18,018 nucleotides of DNA from Microbacteriaceae bacterium UBA6152 (GTDB lineage: Bacteria > Actinomycetota > Actinomycetes > Actinomycetales > Microbacteriaceae), in contig DIUS01000080.1 of assembly GCA_002423075.1 (NCBI GenBank), positions 1 through 18,018 of the forward strand, read 5' to 3'. Numbering within the stretch: the stretch's first letter is position 1; each line of letters begins with the position of its first letter. A program made the position numbers and the translations under genes. Below, one piece after another: positions 9,235 to 16,103 of the stretch. Under the pieces are notes generated by a model, which saw nothing but the letters and a program-made list of their open reading frames with translations, had not been told where the DNA came from and did no database searches.

Positions 9235-12200
9235 CTATTCGATGACCACCAACAGATCACCAGCCTCCACCTGCTGCGTCTCGGGTATCGCACGGCGGCG
9301 CACGGTGCCGGCAACGGGGGTGGTAATCGCCGCTTCCATCTTCATGGCCTCGATCGTCGCCACCGCCTGGCCAGCGTCGACGCGATCACCCTCGGCCACT
9401 TGCAGCGTCACGACGCCCATGAACGGTGCCGCGATCTGTCCTGGTTGCGCGGCATCGGCCTTCTCTGCGCTCACGGCGTCGACCGCGATCGATCGATCGC
9501 GCACGGTGATCGGACGCAACTGCCCGTTCAGGGTGGCCATGACGTTGCGCATGCCCTTATCGTCGGGCTCGCCGATGGCCTCAAGGCTCACGAGCAGGCT
9601 GACTCCTTGCTCGATCTCAACCGTATGCTCGACCCCCGTGCGCAGCCCGTAGAGATAGTCGGGCGTCGACAGCACCGAGAGGTCGCCGTACTGGTCACGC
9701 ACCTGCAAGAACTGCTGGGTCGGCTGCGGGAAGAGCAACTGATTGAGCATGAGTCGTCGATCGTCTGTGCCGCCCGCGAGCTTCTCGCGATGCTCGTCGG
9801 TCAGTGGCGTCGTGCCGATCTTCACGGTGCGCCCCGCGAGCACCTTGCTGCGGAACGGCTCGGGCCAACCGCCCGGCAGATCGCCGAGCTCTCCGGCCAT
9901 AAACCCGATGACCGAATCGGGAATATCGTAGTTCTGCGGGTTCTCTTCGAAGTCGGCCGGATCCGCGCCGGCCGCCGCCATCTGCAGCGCGAGATCGCCG
10001 ACGACCTTCGACGACGGCGTGACCTTGGTGGGGCGACCGAGCATGCGGTTAGCCGCCGCATACCAGTCTTCGATCACCTCGAATCGGTCGCCGAGCCCGA
10101 GCGCGATTGCCTGCTGCCGCAGGTTCGACAGCTGACCGCCCGGAATCTCGTGGGTGTACACCCGACCGGTCGGACCGGGAAGACCCGACTCGAAGGGCGC
10201 ATACGCGCGACGCACGGCCTCCCAGTAAGGTTCGAGGTCGGCGACGGGGCGCAGCCCGAGGCCCGTGTCGCGCTCGGTGTGCTCGAGAGAGGCGACGAGC
10301 GCCGAGAGCGAGGGCTGTGAGGTCGTACCCGCCATCGGGGCGCTCGCGGCGTCGACGGCATCGGCTCCCGCGCGCGCTGCCGCCAGCAGCGTCGCTAGCT
10401 GACCGCCGGCAGTGTCGTGCGTATGCACGTGCACCGGCAGGTCGAAGCGCTCGCGCAGGGCAGAGACGAGTGTCTCGGCGGCACCCGCGCGCAGCAGGCC
10501 CGCCATGTCTTTGATCGCCAGGATGTGCGCGCCCGACTCGACGATTTGCTCGGCGAGCCCCAGGTAATAGTCGAGGGTGTAGAGGTCTTCAGCCGGGTCG
10601 AGCAGGTCTCCCGAATAGCACATGGCTACCTCGGCGACTGTCGTGCCCGTTGCGAGCACGGCGTCGATCGCCGGGCGCATTTGGTCGACATCGTTGAGCG
10701 CGTCGAAGATGCGGAAGATGTCGATGCCGGTCGCCGCCGCCTCCGCCACGAACGCATCGGTCACCTCGGTCGGGTATGGCGTGTACCCGACGGTGTTGCG
10801 GCCGCGCAGCAGCATCTGGATGGCCACATTGGGCAGCGCGTCGCGCATCGCCGCGAGGCGCTGCCAGGGGTCTTCGCCCAAGAAGCGCAGGGCGACGTCG
10901 TAGGTCGCCCCGCCCCAGGCTTCGACACTCAGCAGGCCGGGAGTCAGGCGGGCGACGTGCGGCATGACCCGCACCAGATCGGTGGTGCGCACGCGAGTGG
11001 CGAGCAACGACTGGTGAGCATCCCGGAAGGTGGTCTCGGTGACCGCGAGAGCCGTCTGCTGGCGCAGGGCCGTCGCGAAGCCTTCGGGACCGAGCGCCAA
11101 CAGCCGTTGGCGCGAGCCCTCGGGCGCGGGCGCGTCGAGATTGACCGCGGGTAGCTTGATCGCCGGGTCGACGACGCCCTCACCGTCGCCGTTTGGCTGG
11201 TTCACCGTCACATCCGCGAGCCAGGCCAGCACCTTGGTGCCGCGGTCTTTCGAGGGATTGGCCTGCACGAGGTGCGGTCGCTCATCGATGAACGAGGTGC
11301 TGAGATCGCCCGCCTGGAAGGCGGGGTCGTCGAGCACAGCCTGCAGGAACGGAATGTTGGTCGTCACTCCGCGGATGCGGAACTCGGCCAGGCCGCGCCG
11401 CGAGCGCGACACGGCGGCGGCGAAGTCGCGACCCCGGCACGTCATCTTCGCGAGCATCGAGTCGAAGTGCGGCGAAATCTGCGCGCCCGAGGCGATCGTG
11501 CCGCCATCGAGGCGCACTCCCGCACCGCCCGGCGAGCGGTAGGTGGTGATCTTGCCGGTATCGGGTCGGAAGCCGCGGGCGGGGTCTTCGGTGGTGATAC
11601 GGCACTGCAGTGCTGCCCCGCGCAGGTGGATCTGCTCTTGCTGCAAACCGAGCTCAGCGAGGGTCTGCCCGTAGGCGATGCGCATCTGCGACTGCACGAG
11701 GTCGACATCGGTGACCTCTTCGGTTACGGTGTGCTCGACCTGGATGCGCGGGTTCATCTCGATGAAGACGTGCTGGCCCTTGCGTTCTCCCGCCGTGTCG
11801 AGCAAGAACTCGACGGTGCCCGCGTTGATGTAGCCGATCGACCTGGCGAACGCTACGGCATCGCGGAACATCGCCTGCCGCACATCGTTGTCGAGATTCG
11901 GAGCCGGCGCGATCTCGACGACCTTCTGGTGGCGACGCTGCACCGAGCAGTCGCGCTCGAACAGGTGCACCGTCTCGCCGGTCGCATCGGCGAGAATCTG
12001 CACCTCGATGTGACGCGGGCGCACGACGGCCTGCTCGATGAACATGGTCGGATCTCCGAATGCGCTGTCTGCTTCGCGCATGGCCGCCTCGAGCGCGGCA
12101 GGAAGGTCGTCGCGGTTCTCGACTCGACGCATGCCGCGCCCGCCGCCGCCCGCGACCGCCTTGGCGAAGACGGGAAAGCCGATCTCGTCGGCCGCGTCGA

Positions 12201-12633
12201 TGAGCACCTGCAGGTCGGTCGTCGCGGGGCTCGACTGCAGCACCGGCACTCCGGCCGCGCTCGCCTTCTCCTTCGCCGTGACCTTGTTGCCCGCCATCTC
12301 GAGCACGGAGCGCGGCGGGCCGATGAAGGCGATCCCGGCGTCTGCCGCGGCCTGGGCCAGGTCGGGGTTCTCGCTCAAGAATCCGTAGCCCGGGTAGATC
12401 GCGTCGGCTCCCGAGAGCTTCGCCACCCGGATGATCTCGTCGACGTCGAGATAGGCCCGCACCGGATGCCCGGGCTCACCGATCTGATAGGCCTCGTCGG
12501 CCTTCAGACGGTGCATCGAGTTGCGGTCTTCGTAGGGAAAGACGGCGACGGTCTTCGCCCCGAGCTCGTAGGCGGCGCGGAATGCTCTGATCGCGATTTC
12601 ACCGCGGTTGGCAACAAGAATCTTGCGGAACAT
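9235..12633 (-). CDS. pyc: Pyruvate carboxylase (single-chain, biotin-dependent)
   Basis: The 1132-residue enzyme carboxylates pyruvate to oxaloacetate using ATP and bicarbonate, the anaplerotic entry to the TCA cycle. The N-terminal biotin carboxylase domain (about 1-450) starts KILVANRGEIAIRA. It carries AVAGGGGRGMR in the ATP-grasp region and FIEMNPRIQVEHTVTE. The central carboxyltransferase domain (about 530-800) has GGATYDVALRFL, LLRGRNTVGY and the metal-binding VHVHTHDTAGGQ. The PYC/OADA-type domain follows. The C-terminal carrier domain has EAMKMEA with biotinyl Lys1098. The full single-chain length and domain order distinguish it from two-subunit oxaloacetate decarboxylases and acyl-CoA carboxylases. 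ATG 12633 follows GAGAGGA at 4 nt spacing. The gene is divergent from a parA-family gene across 111 bases. Confidence 0.98.
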   Translation of the reverse strand: MFRKILVANRGEIAIRAFRAAYELGAKTVAVFPYEDRNSMHRLKADEAYQIGEPGHPVRAYLDVDEIIRVAKLSGADAIYPGYGFLSENPDLAQAAADAGIAFIGPPRSVLEMAGNKVTAKEKASAAGVPVLQSSPATTDLQVLIDAADEIGFPVFAKAVAGGGGRGMRRVENRDDLPAALEAAMREADSAFGDPTMFIEQAVVRPRHIEVQILADATGETVHLFERDCSVQRRHQKVVEIAPAPNLDNDVRQAMFRDAVAFARSIGYINAGTVEFLLDTAGERKGQHVFIEMNPRIQVEHTVTEEVTDVDLVQSQMRIAYGQTLAELGLQQEQIHLRGAALQCRITTEDPARGFRPDTGKITTYRSPGGAGVRLDGGTIASGAQISPHFDSMLAKMTCRGRDFAAAVSRSRRGLAEFRIRGVTTNIPFLQAVLDDPAFQAGDLSTSFIDERPHLVQANPSKDRGTKVLAWLADVTVNQPNGDGEGVVDPAIKLPAVNLDAPAPEGSRQRLLALGPEGFATALRQQTALAVTETTFRDAHQSLLATRVRTTDLVRVMPHVARLTPGLLSVEAWGGATYDVALRFLGEDPWQRLAAMRDALPNVAIQMLLRGRNTVGYTPYPTEVTDAFVAEAAATGIDIFRIFDALNDVDQMRPAIDAVLATGTTVAEVAMCYSGDLLDPAEDLYTLDYYLGLAEQIVESGAHILAIKDMAGLLRAGAAETLVSALRERFDLPVHVHTHDTAGGQLATLLAAARAGADAVDAASAPMAGTTSQPSLSALVASLEHTERDTGLGLRPVADLEPYWEAVRRAYAPFESGLPGPTGRVYTHEIPGGQLSNLRQQAIALGLGDRFEVIEDWYAAANRMLGRPTKVTPSSKVVGDLALQMAAAGADPADFEENPQNYDIPDSVIGFMAGELGDLPGGWPEPFRSKVLAGRTVKIGTTPLTDEHREKLAGGTDDRRLMLNQLLFPQPTQQFLQVRDQYGDLSVLSTPDYLYGLRTGVEHTVEIEQGVSLLVSLEAIGEPDDKGMRNVMATLNGQLRPITVRDRSIAVDAVSAEKADAAQPGQIAAPFMGVVTLQVAEGDRVDAGQAVATIEAMKMEAAITTPVAGTVRRRAIPETQQVEAGDLLVVIE

Positions 12634-12717
12634 CGTGTCCTCTCGGGATCGGCCCAGGTGGGGGTCGACAACGCTGCGGTGGTGGCGGCCGAGGTCGGTG
12701 CGCGTGCGCGCCTTTCC

Positions 12718-12723
12718 AGACTA
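12718..12723 (-). promoter_or_regulatory. Putative -10 box TAGTCT for pyc
   Basis: The minus-strand TAGTCT fits TANNNT. It would give pyc a leader of about 78 nt that contains a GC-rich segment with a short self-complementary run (GCGCGCACGCGC) and the GAGAGGA site. It lies only 7 bases from the opposing plus-strand box TAGGGT, so the two polymerases would compete for the same stretch. Confidence 0.4.
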
Positions 12724-12730
12724 GTGAAGG

Positions 12731-12736
12731 TAGGGT
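12731..12736 (+). promoter_or_regulatory. -10 box TAGGGT of a leaderless promoter for the ParA-family gene
   Basis: TAGGGT ends 8 nt before GTG 12745. There is no Shine-Dalgarno sequence in between, so translation probably starts at the 5' end of the transcript. Confidence 0.5.
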
Positions 12737-12744
12737 CGTTACTC

Positions 12745-13548
12745 GTGCACGTACTGAGCATCAGTTCCCTCAAGGGGGGCGTGGGGAAGACGACCGTGAC
12801 GCTGGGTCTAGCGTCGGCGGCCTTCTCGCGCGGTCTGCGCACGCTCGTGGTCGATCTCGACCCCCAGTCCGACGCCTCCACCGGCATGGACATTCAGGTT
12901 GCCGGCCATCTCACAGTCGCCGATGTTCTCGCCGCGCCCAAGGAGCGCACCGTGCGTCAGGCGATCGCGCCGAGCGGCTGGACAAGAGGCCGCCCCGGCA
13001 CGGTTGACGTGCTCATCGGCAGCCCGAGTGCCATCAACTTCGACGGCCCGCACCCGAGCATCCGCGAGATCTGGAAGCTCGAGGAAGCGCTCGCGCACGT
13101 CGAGGCCGACTACGATCTCGTGCTCGTCGACTGCGCCCCCTCGCTCAACGCCCTCACGCGCACCGCGTGGGCCGCGAGCGACCGTGTCGTCGTCGTGACC
13201 GAACCCGGCCTCTTCTCGGTCGCAGCTGCCGACCGCGCGCTGCGGGCGATCGAGGAGATCCGCCGCGGCCTGTCACCTCGGCTGCAGCCCCTCGGCATCA
13301 TCGTCAACCGGGCGCGGGTGCAGTCGCTCGAGCACCAGTTCCGCATCAAAGAGTTGCGTGACATGTTCGGACCGCTCGTGCTCGCACCGCAGCTGCCCGA
13401 GCGCACGTCTCTGCAGCAGGCGCAGGGCGCCGCAAAGCCCCTGCACGTGTGGCCGGGCGACAGCGCCCAAGAGATGGCCCGCAACTTCGACCAGCTGCTC
13501 GACCGCATCATGCGCACGGCGAAGATGGGCGAGTATGCCGCCCTCTAG
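12745..13548 (+). CDS. ParA-family (Soj-like) ATPase
   Basis: The 267-residue protein is a deviant-Walker ATPase: SSLKGGVGKTT (8-18), the switch/Walker A' segment VVDLDPQSDASTG, and Walker B-like LVLVDCAPSLN. The family binds DNA or membranes as ATP-dependent dimers and positions chromosomes, plasmids or protein cargo. No ParB gene or obvious parS-like sequence is next to it, so it is an orphan. It is probably not the main chromosomal ParA, which normally sits with parB near the origin; this is inferred from position only. GTG 12745 is chosen because the ATPase fold begins six residues later and TAGGGT lies 8 nt upstream. The frame remains open far back through pyc, but that is antisense coding bias. 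Its TAG stop overlaps the stop of the convergent MerR gene inside one CTAG. Confidence 0.9.
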   Translation: MHVLSISSLKGGVGKTTVTLGLASAAFSRGLRTLVVDLDPQSDASTGMDIQVAGHLTVADVLAAPKERTVRQAIAPSGWTRGRPGTVDVLIGSPSAINFDGPHPSIREIWKLEEALAHVEADYDLVLVDCAPSLNALTRTAWAASDRVVVVTEPGLFSVAAADRALRAIEEIRRGLSPRLQPLGIIVNRARVQSLEHQFRIKELRDMFGPLVLAPQLPERTSLQQAQGAAKPLHVWPGDSAQEMARNFDQLLDRIMRTAKMGEYAAL

Positions 13549-14090
13549 CTCGCCCGAGTAGCCCGCCGCGCCGCCAGCTCATCATTCGGGTCGGCGGCAG
13601 GAGTCGAGTCGAGTTCGACGAGCGAGCTCTCGACTTCACGCAGCACCTTGCCGACGGCGATGCCGAAAACACCCTGGCCCCGACTGACGAGGTCGATGAC
13701 CTCATCATCGCTCGTGCAGAGGTAAACGCTCGCACCATCGCTCATCAGGGTGGTCTGTGCGAGGTCGCTGACCCCCGCCTCGCGCAACTGCGTGACGGCA
13801 ATGCGGATCTGCTGCAGCGAAATGCCGGTGTCGAGGAGCCTCTTGACGAGCTTGAGAACGAGGATGTCGCGAAAACCGTAGAGACGCTGCGTACCTGAGC
13901 CGGCCGCCCCCCGCACAGTCGGTTCGACGAGTTCGGTGCGGGCCCAATAGTCGAGCTGGCGATACGAGATGCCCGCCGCGCGTGCCGCGACGGCGCCGCG
14001 GTAGCCCGCTTCGTCGTCGAGGTCGGGCATGCCGTCGGTGAAGAGCAGCCCGAGATCGTAGCGATCATCGCTTCGACGGTTGTCGGTCAT
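13545..14090 (-). CDS. MerR-family transcriptional regulator, Rv1830 (ResR/McdR)-like
   Basis: The 181-residue protein has a winged helix-turn-helix at about 38-105. It contains the MerR pattern ISYRQLDYWARTELVEP, a glycine-rich turn, then RLYGFRDILVLKLVKRLLDTGISLQQI. The C-terminal part (about 110-165, including SDDEVIDLVSRGQGVFGIAVG) resembles the mycobacterial Rv1830/McdR type rather than a metal-binding MerR. No Cys cluster for metals is seen; a single Cys lies in YLCTSDDE. Rv1830 and its orthologues affect cell division and growth control in mycobacteria, so a similar role here is inference. It follows the FtsR-like gene on the same strand after 118 bases that hold a -10 box and two palindromes, so it may be autoregulated. 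The ATG is preceded only by a weak AGGTAGGGG purine stretch. Confidence 0.85.
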   Translation of the reverse strand: MTDNRRSDDRYDLGLLFTDGMPDLDDEAGYRGAVAARAAGISYRQLDYWARTELVEPTVRGAAGSGTQRLYGFRDILVLKLVKRLLDTGISLQQIRIAVTQLREAGVSDLAQTTLMSDGASVYLCTSDDEVIDLVSRGQGVFGIAVGKVLREVESSLVELDSTPAADPNDELAARRATRAS

Positions 14091-14106
14091 GGCCCCTACC
14101 TAACCT

Positions 14107-14135
14107 TCACGTTGAACGTGACAGTTGCTGTCACG
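14107..14135. promoter_or_regulatory. Two overlapping perfect palindromes, candidate operator of the second MerR gene
   Basis: TCACGTT-G-AACGTGA (14107-14121) overlaps CGTGACAG-TTG-CTGTCACG (14117-14135). Both have perfect arms, of 7 and 8 bases. The shared segment CGTGA serves both, giving three TCACG/CGTGA half-sites. The block lies 17-45 nt upstream of the MerR gene start, just downstream of the minus-strand box TAGGGT at 14142-14147. That position is suitable for repression or autoregulation. A role as an RNA hairpin in the leader is the alternative. Confidence 0.6.
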
Positions 14136-14141
14136 CCCTTC

Positions 14142-14147
14142 ACCCTA
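14142..14147 (-). promoter_or_regulatory. Putative -10 box TAGGGT for the second MerR gene
   Basis: The minus-strand TAGGGT lies 51 nt before the ATG at 14090. A start 7 nt downstream would fall at the edge of the 14117-14135 palindrome, so bound protein there would cover the transcription start. No clear -35 is seen. Confidence 0.4.
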
Positions 14148-14208
14148 GCGATGTGGCGCTCGACCTCCGTAGACATCCGCATCGAGGCCTCGGCGTGTCG
14201 GCTCGCTG

Positions 14209-14913
14209 CTATGACTGTAGCCTGCCGAGCGCCGAACGGATCAGGCTCGACCGCACGACTTCCAGCTGGCCGGCGATCTCGCGGGCAAGCTCGGCGGCCT
14301 TCGCGCGGCTCGAGGGGTCGTTGCGGCGCGACACCGGAATCAGAGCGCTCTCGATGAGGCCAAGCTCACGTTCGGCCGCGGCGCGGAACCCCCGCAAGTG
14401 CCGAGGCTCGATGCCGGAGCGCTGAAGTTCGACGAGCGCACGCAGCACTTGAACGGCGTCATCGCCGTAGGTGTCGGCAGCGGCGATCAGCGATGCTGAC
14501 ACCGCATCGGTGAGTAGCGCGGGCGACGCGCCGGCCTCGCGCACGAGTTCAGAACGGGTGTAGCGCCGCTCGGTTGTCAAGATCGACTTCGGTACCGAAC
14601 CGCCAGCGGGCAGGGCGGGGGTGCGGCCTGCGTCGATGTCGTCGAGGTAGCCGCGGATAACCTTGAGCGGCAGGTAATGGTCACGCTGCATCGAGAGGAT
14701 GAAGCGCAGTCGATCGACGTCGGCTGCCGAGAACTTGCGATACCCCGACTCAGTTCGAGAAGGCGACACCAGATTCCGCTCTTCGAGGAACCGTAGCTTC
14801 GACGGCGTCAGGTCAGGAAACTCCGGGCTCAGCTTCGCGAGAACCTGGCCGATGCTGAGCAGACCCGCGGGCGCGTTCGCCCGGGCCGCGGTGGCAGCGG
14901 ACCGCGCCGCCAT
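14209..14913 (-). CDS. ftsR: MerR-family regulator FtsR (Rv1828 type)
   Basis: The 234-residue protein has an N-terminal MerR winged helix: LLSIGQVLAKLSPEFPDLTPSKLRFLEERNL (about 18-48), then SGYRKFSAADVDRLRFIL, and QRDHYLPLKVIRGYLDDID. The ILSMQRDHYLPLKVIR stretch and the larger helical C-terminal domain are characteristic of the actinobacterial Rv1828/FtsR family. That family sits next to garA/odhI in mycobacteria and corynebacteria. In Corynebacterium glutamicum FtsR activates ftsZ expression, so control of cell division is the likely role. The ATG at 14913 overlaps the garA TGA by one base (TGATG), which implies translational coupling. The only nearby ribosome-binding help would come from the end of garA. 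No metal-ligand cysteines are present. Confidence 0.9.
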   Translation of the reverse strand: MAARSAATAARANAPAGLLSIGQVLAKLSPEFPDLTPSKLRFLEERNLVSPSRTESGYRKFSAADVDRLRFILSMQRDHYLPLKVIRGYLDDIDAGRTPALPAGGSVPKSILTTERRYTRSELVREAGASPALLTDAVSASLIAAADTYGDDAVQVLRALVELQRSGIEPRHLRGFRAAAERELGLIESALIPVSRRNDPSSRAKAAELAREIAGQLEVVRSSLIRSALGRLQS

Positions 14914-15386
14914 CAGGCGCTCGGCGCGAGGTCGAAACGGGACGCGTAGAAGGTGAGGTGGAACTTGCCGACCTGCACCTCGGTGCCGTCGGCTAGACCG
15001 ACCGTGTCGTCGATGCGGTCGCCGCCCATGAAGGTGCCGTTGAGCGAGCCTAGATCGCGCACCGAGAACGAGGTGCCGTGACGCAGGAACGCTGCGTGCT
15101 TGCGCGAGACGGTCACGTCGTCGAGAAAGATGTCTGCCTCGGGATGCCGTCCCGCGACGGTCACATCGGCGTCGAGCAAGAAGCGAGCACCCGTGTTCGG
15201 GCCGCGCCGCACGATGAGTAGTGCTGACCCGGAGGGAAGTGCACCGATGACCTCTTGCTCGTCAGGGCTGACGCCCGCTTCGAGAGCGGCAAGCTGGGCA
15301 GCGAACTCGGGACCGTAGTGCACGGTCGTCTCGTGCGGGCGGTACTCGCTCGGGCTCTCAGCGCCGGTCGGCGGGGTATCAGGCAT
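14913..15386 (-). CDS. garA: FHA-domain signalling protein GarA/OdhI
   Basis: The 157-residue protein has an N-terminal tail with the kinase acceptor motif HETTVHYG (Thr20, Thr21). A C-terminal FHA domain (about 60-150) has GRHPEADIFLDD, VSRKHAAF and SLNGTF, the Arg/Ser/His/Asn set that binds phosphothreonine. GPNTGARFLLD and VQVGKFHLTFY are also GarA-like. In mycobacteria and corynebacteria, unphosphorylated GarA/OdhI inhibits the 2-oxoglutarate dehydrogenase complex and adjusts glutamate metabolism. Phosphorylation by PknB or PknG at the ETT motif makes the FHA domain bind its own tail and relieves inhibition. ATG 15386 is set by AAGGAGG 7 nt upstream. An in-frame upstream GTG at 15407 lacks this. 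The start overlaps the phosphatidyltransferase gene by 8 bases, and the stop overlaps ftsR by 1. Confidence 0.95.
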   Translation of the reverse strand: MPDTPPTGAESPSEYRPHETTVHYGPEFAAQLAALEAGVSPDEQEVIGALPSGSALLIVRRGPNTGARFLLDADVTVAGRHPEADIFLDDVTVSRKHAAFLRHGTSFSVRDLGSLNGTFMGGDRIDDTVGLADGTEVQVGKFHLTFYASRFDLAPSA

Positions 15387-16035
15387 CCGGTGACCTCCTT
15401 CGGTCACTCAGCGTATCCGATGCATCGCTCGAGAATTGCGGCCGATTCGCGGTCAGTTCACGAGTCTGACGCAGGTAGAGCAGCCCGGCCCACCAGTAGA
15501 GGAAAGCGCCCCACAGGGTGAACGCCCATCCGATCGGACTCGTGACCACCTGCAGCTCGGGGAAGGCCTCTCCGAGTACGAGAATCGGCAGCGCATAGAA
15601 CAGTGCGAACGTCGCCACCTTGCCGAGGTGGTGCACCGGAAGGGGTCCGTACCCGTGCTGCGCCAGCGCAAGCCCGAGAACGGCCAGGAAGATGTCACGC
15701 CCCACGATCACGACGACGACCCACCAGGGGACGACCTCGCGCACGGCGAGGGCGATCACGGCAGCGAAGATGAAGAGCCGGTCGGCGGCCGGGTCGAGCA
15801 GCTGCCCGAGCTTCGTGATCTGCCCAAACCGACGAGCGATGATGCCGTCGAGAAAGTCGCTCAGACTCGAGACGACGATCACGATGAAGGCGGCGAGGTC
15901 TTCTCCGATGAGCACGAGGACGAGGAACACCGGTACGAGCAGGATGCGGAGCGCGCTCAGCGCATTCGGCACCGTCAGCACGCGGTCGCTCACCACCGGT
16001 TCGGCGGGGCGGGGCTCGTTCGACGTGGCTGACAC
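15379..16035 (-). CDS. pgsA: CDP-alcohol phosphatidyltransferase (PgsA type)
   Basis: The 218-residue integral membrane enzyme has the complete family signature, DX2DGX2ARX8GX3DX3D, at residues 60-85 (Asp60, Asp63, Asp81 and Asp85 bind the catalytic metals). About six hydrophobic segments lie around it. The family transfers a phosphatidyl group from CDP-diacylglycerol to an alcohol. Phosphatidylglycerophosphate or cardiolipin synthesis is most likely; the exact acceptor cannot be read. In M. tuberculosis the related pgsA2 lies a few genes upstream of garA, which supports common ancestry of this cluster. The polar C-terminal tail (about 190-218) is unusual in being rich in Arg, Ser and Asp, and it overlaps the garA ribosome binding site. 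GTG 16035 is chosen because TAGACT ends 6 nt before it; no Shine-Dalgarno is present. Confidence 0.9.
   Translation of the reverse strand: MSATSNEPRPAEPVVSDRVLTVPNALSALRILLVPVFLVLVLIGEDLAAFIVIVVSSLSDFLDGIIARRFGQITKLGQLLDPAADRLFIFAAVIALAVREVVPWWVVVVIVGRDIFLAVLGLALAQHGYGPLPVHHLGKVATFALFYALPILVLGEAFPELQVVTSPIGWAFTLWGAFLYWWAGLLYLRQTRELTANRPQFSSDASDTLSDRRRSPDA
15394..15400 (-). promoter_or_regulatory. Shine-Dalgarno AAGGAGG that fixes the garA start
   Basis: AAGGAGG on the minus strand lies 7 nt before ATG 15386, inside the last codons of the phosphatidyltransferase gene. It is the strongest ribosome binding site in the window, suggesting that garA is translated well and independently of the upstream gene. 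Confidence 0.85.
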
Positions 16036-16041
16036 AGAGTC

Positions 16042-16047
16042 AGTCTA
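16042..16047 (-). promoter_or_regulatory. -10 box TAGACT of a leaderless promoter for the pgsA-garA-ftsR operon
   Basis: The minus-strand TAGACT ends 6 nt before GTG 16035. A short imperfectly placed inverted repeat (CTGAC 16029-16033, GTCAG 16039-16043) overlaps the box and the start codon. Its arms are too short to call an operator with confidence. Confidence 0.6.
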
Positions 16048-16090
16048 GTGAGAGAGAGTCGCGGCGAGCGGGGTGCGGGGTGCGCCGGAG

Positions 16091-16096
16091 TACTCT
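16091..16096 (+). promoter_or_regulatory. -10 box TACTCT of a leaderless promoter for the DUF1295 gene
   Basis: TACTCT (TANNNT) ends 7 nt before ATG 16104, with only CAAGGCC between, so no usable Shine-Dalgarno spacing exists. It sits in the 68-base divergent region opposite the pgsA box. Confidence 0.5.
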
Positions 16097-16103
16097 CAAG
16101 GCC

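Noticed and set aside
11272..12744. Open frame continuous with ParA that extends about 490 codons upstream, antisense to pyc.
   Set aside because: The ParA fold begins within six residues of GTG 12745. The extension is the shadow of biotin carboxylase codons.
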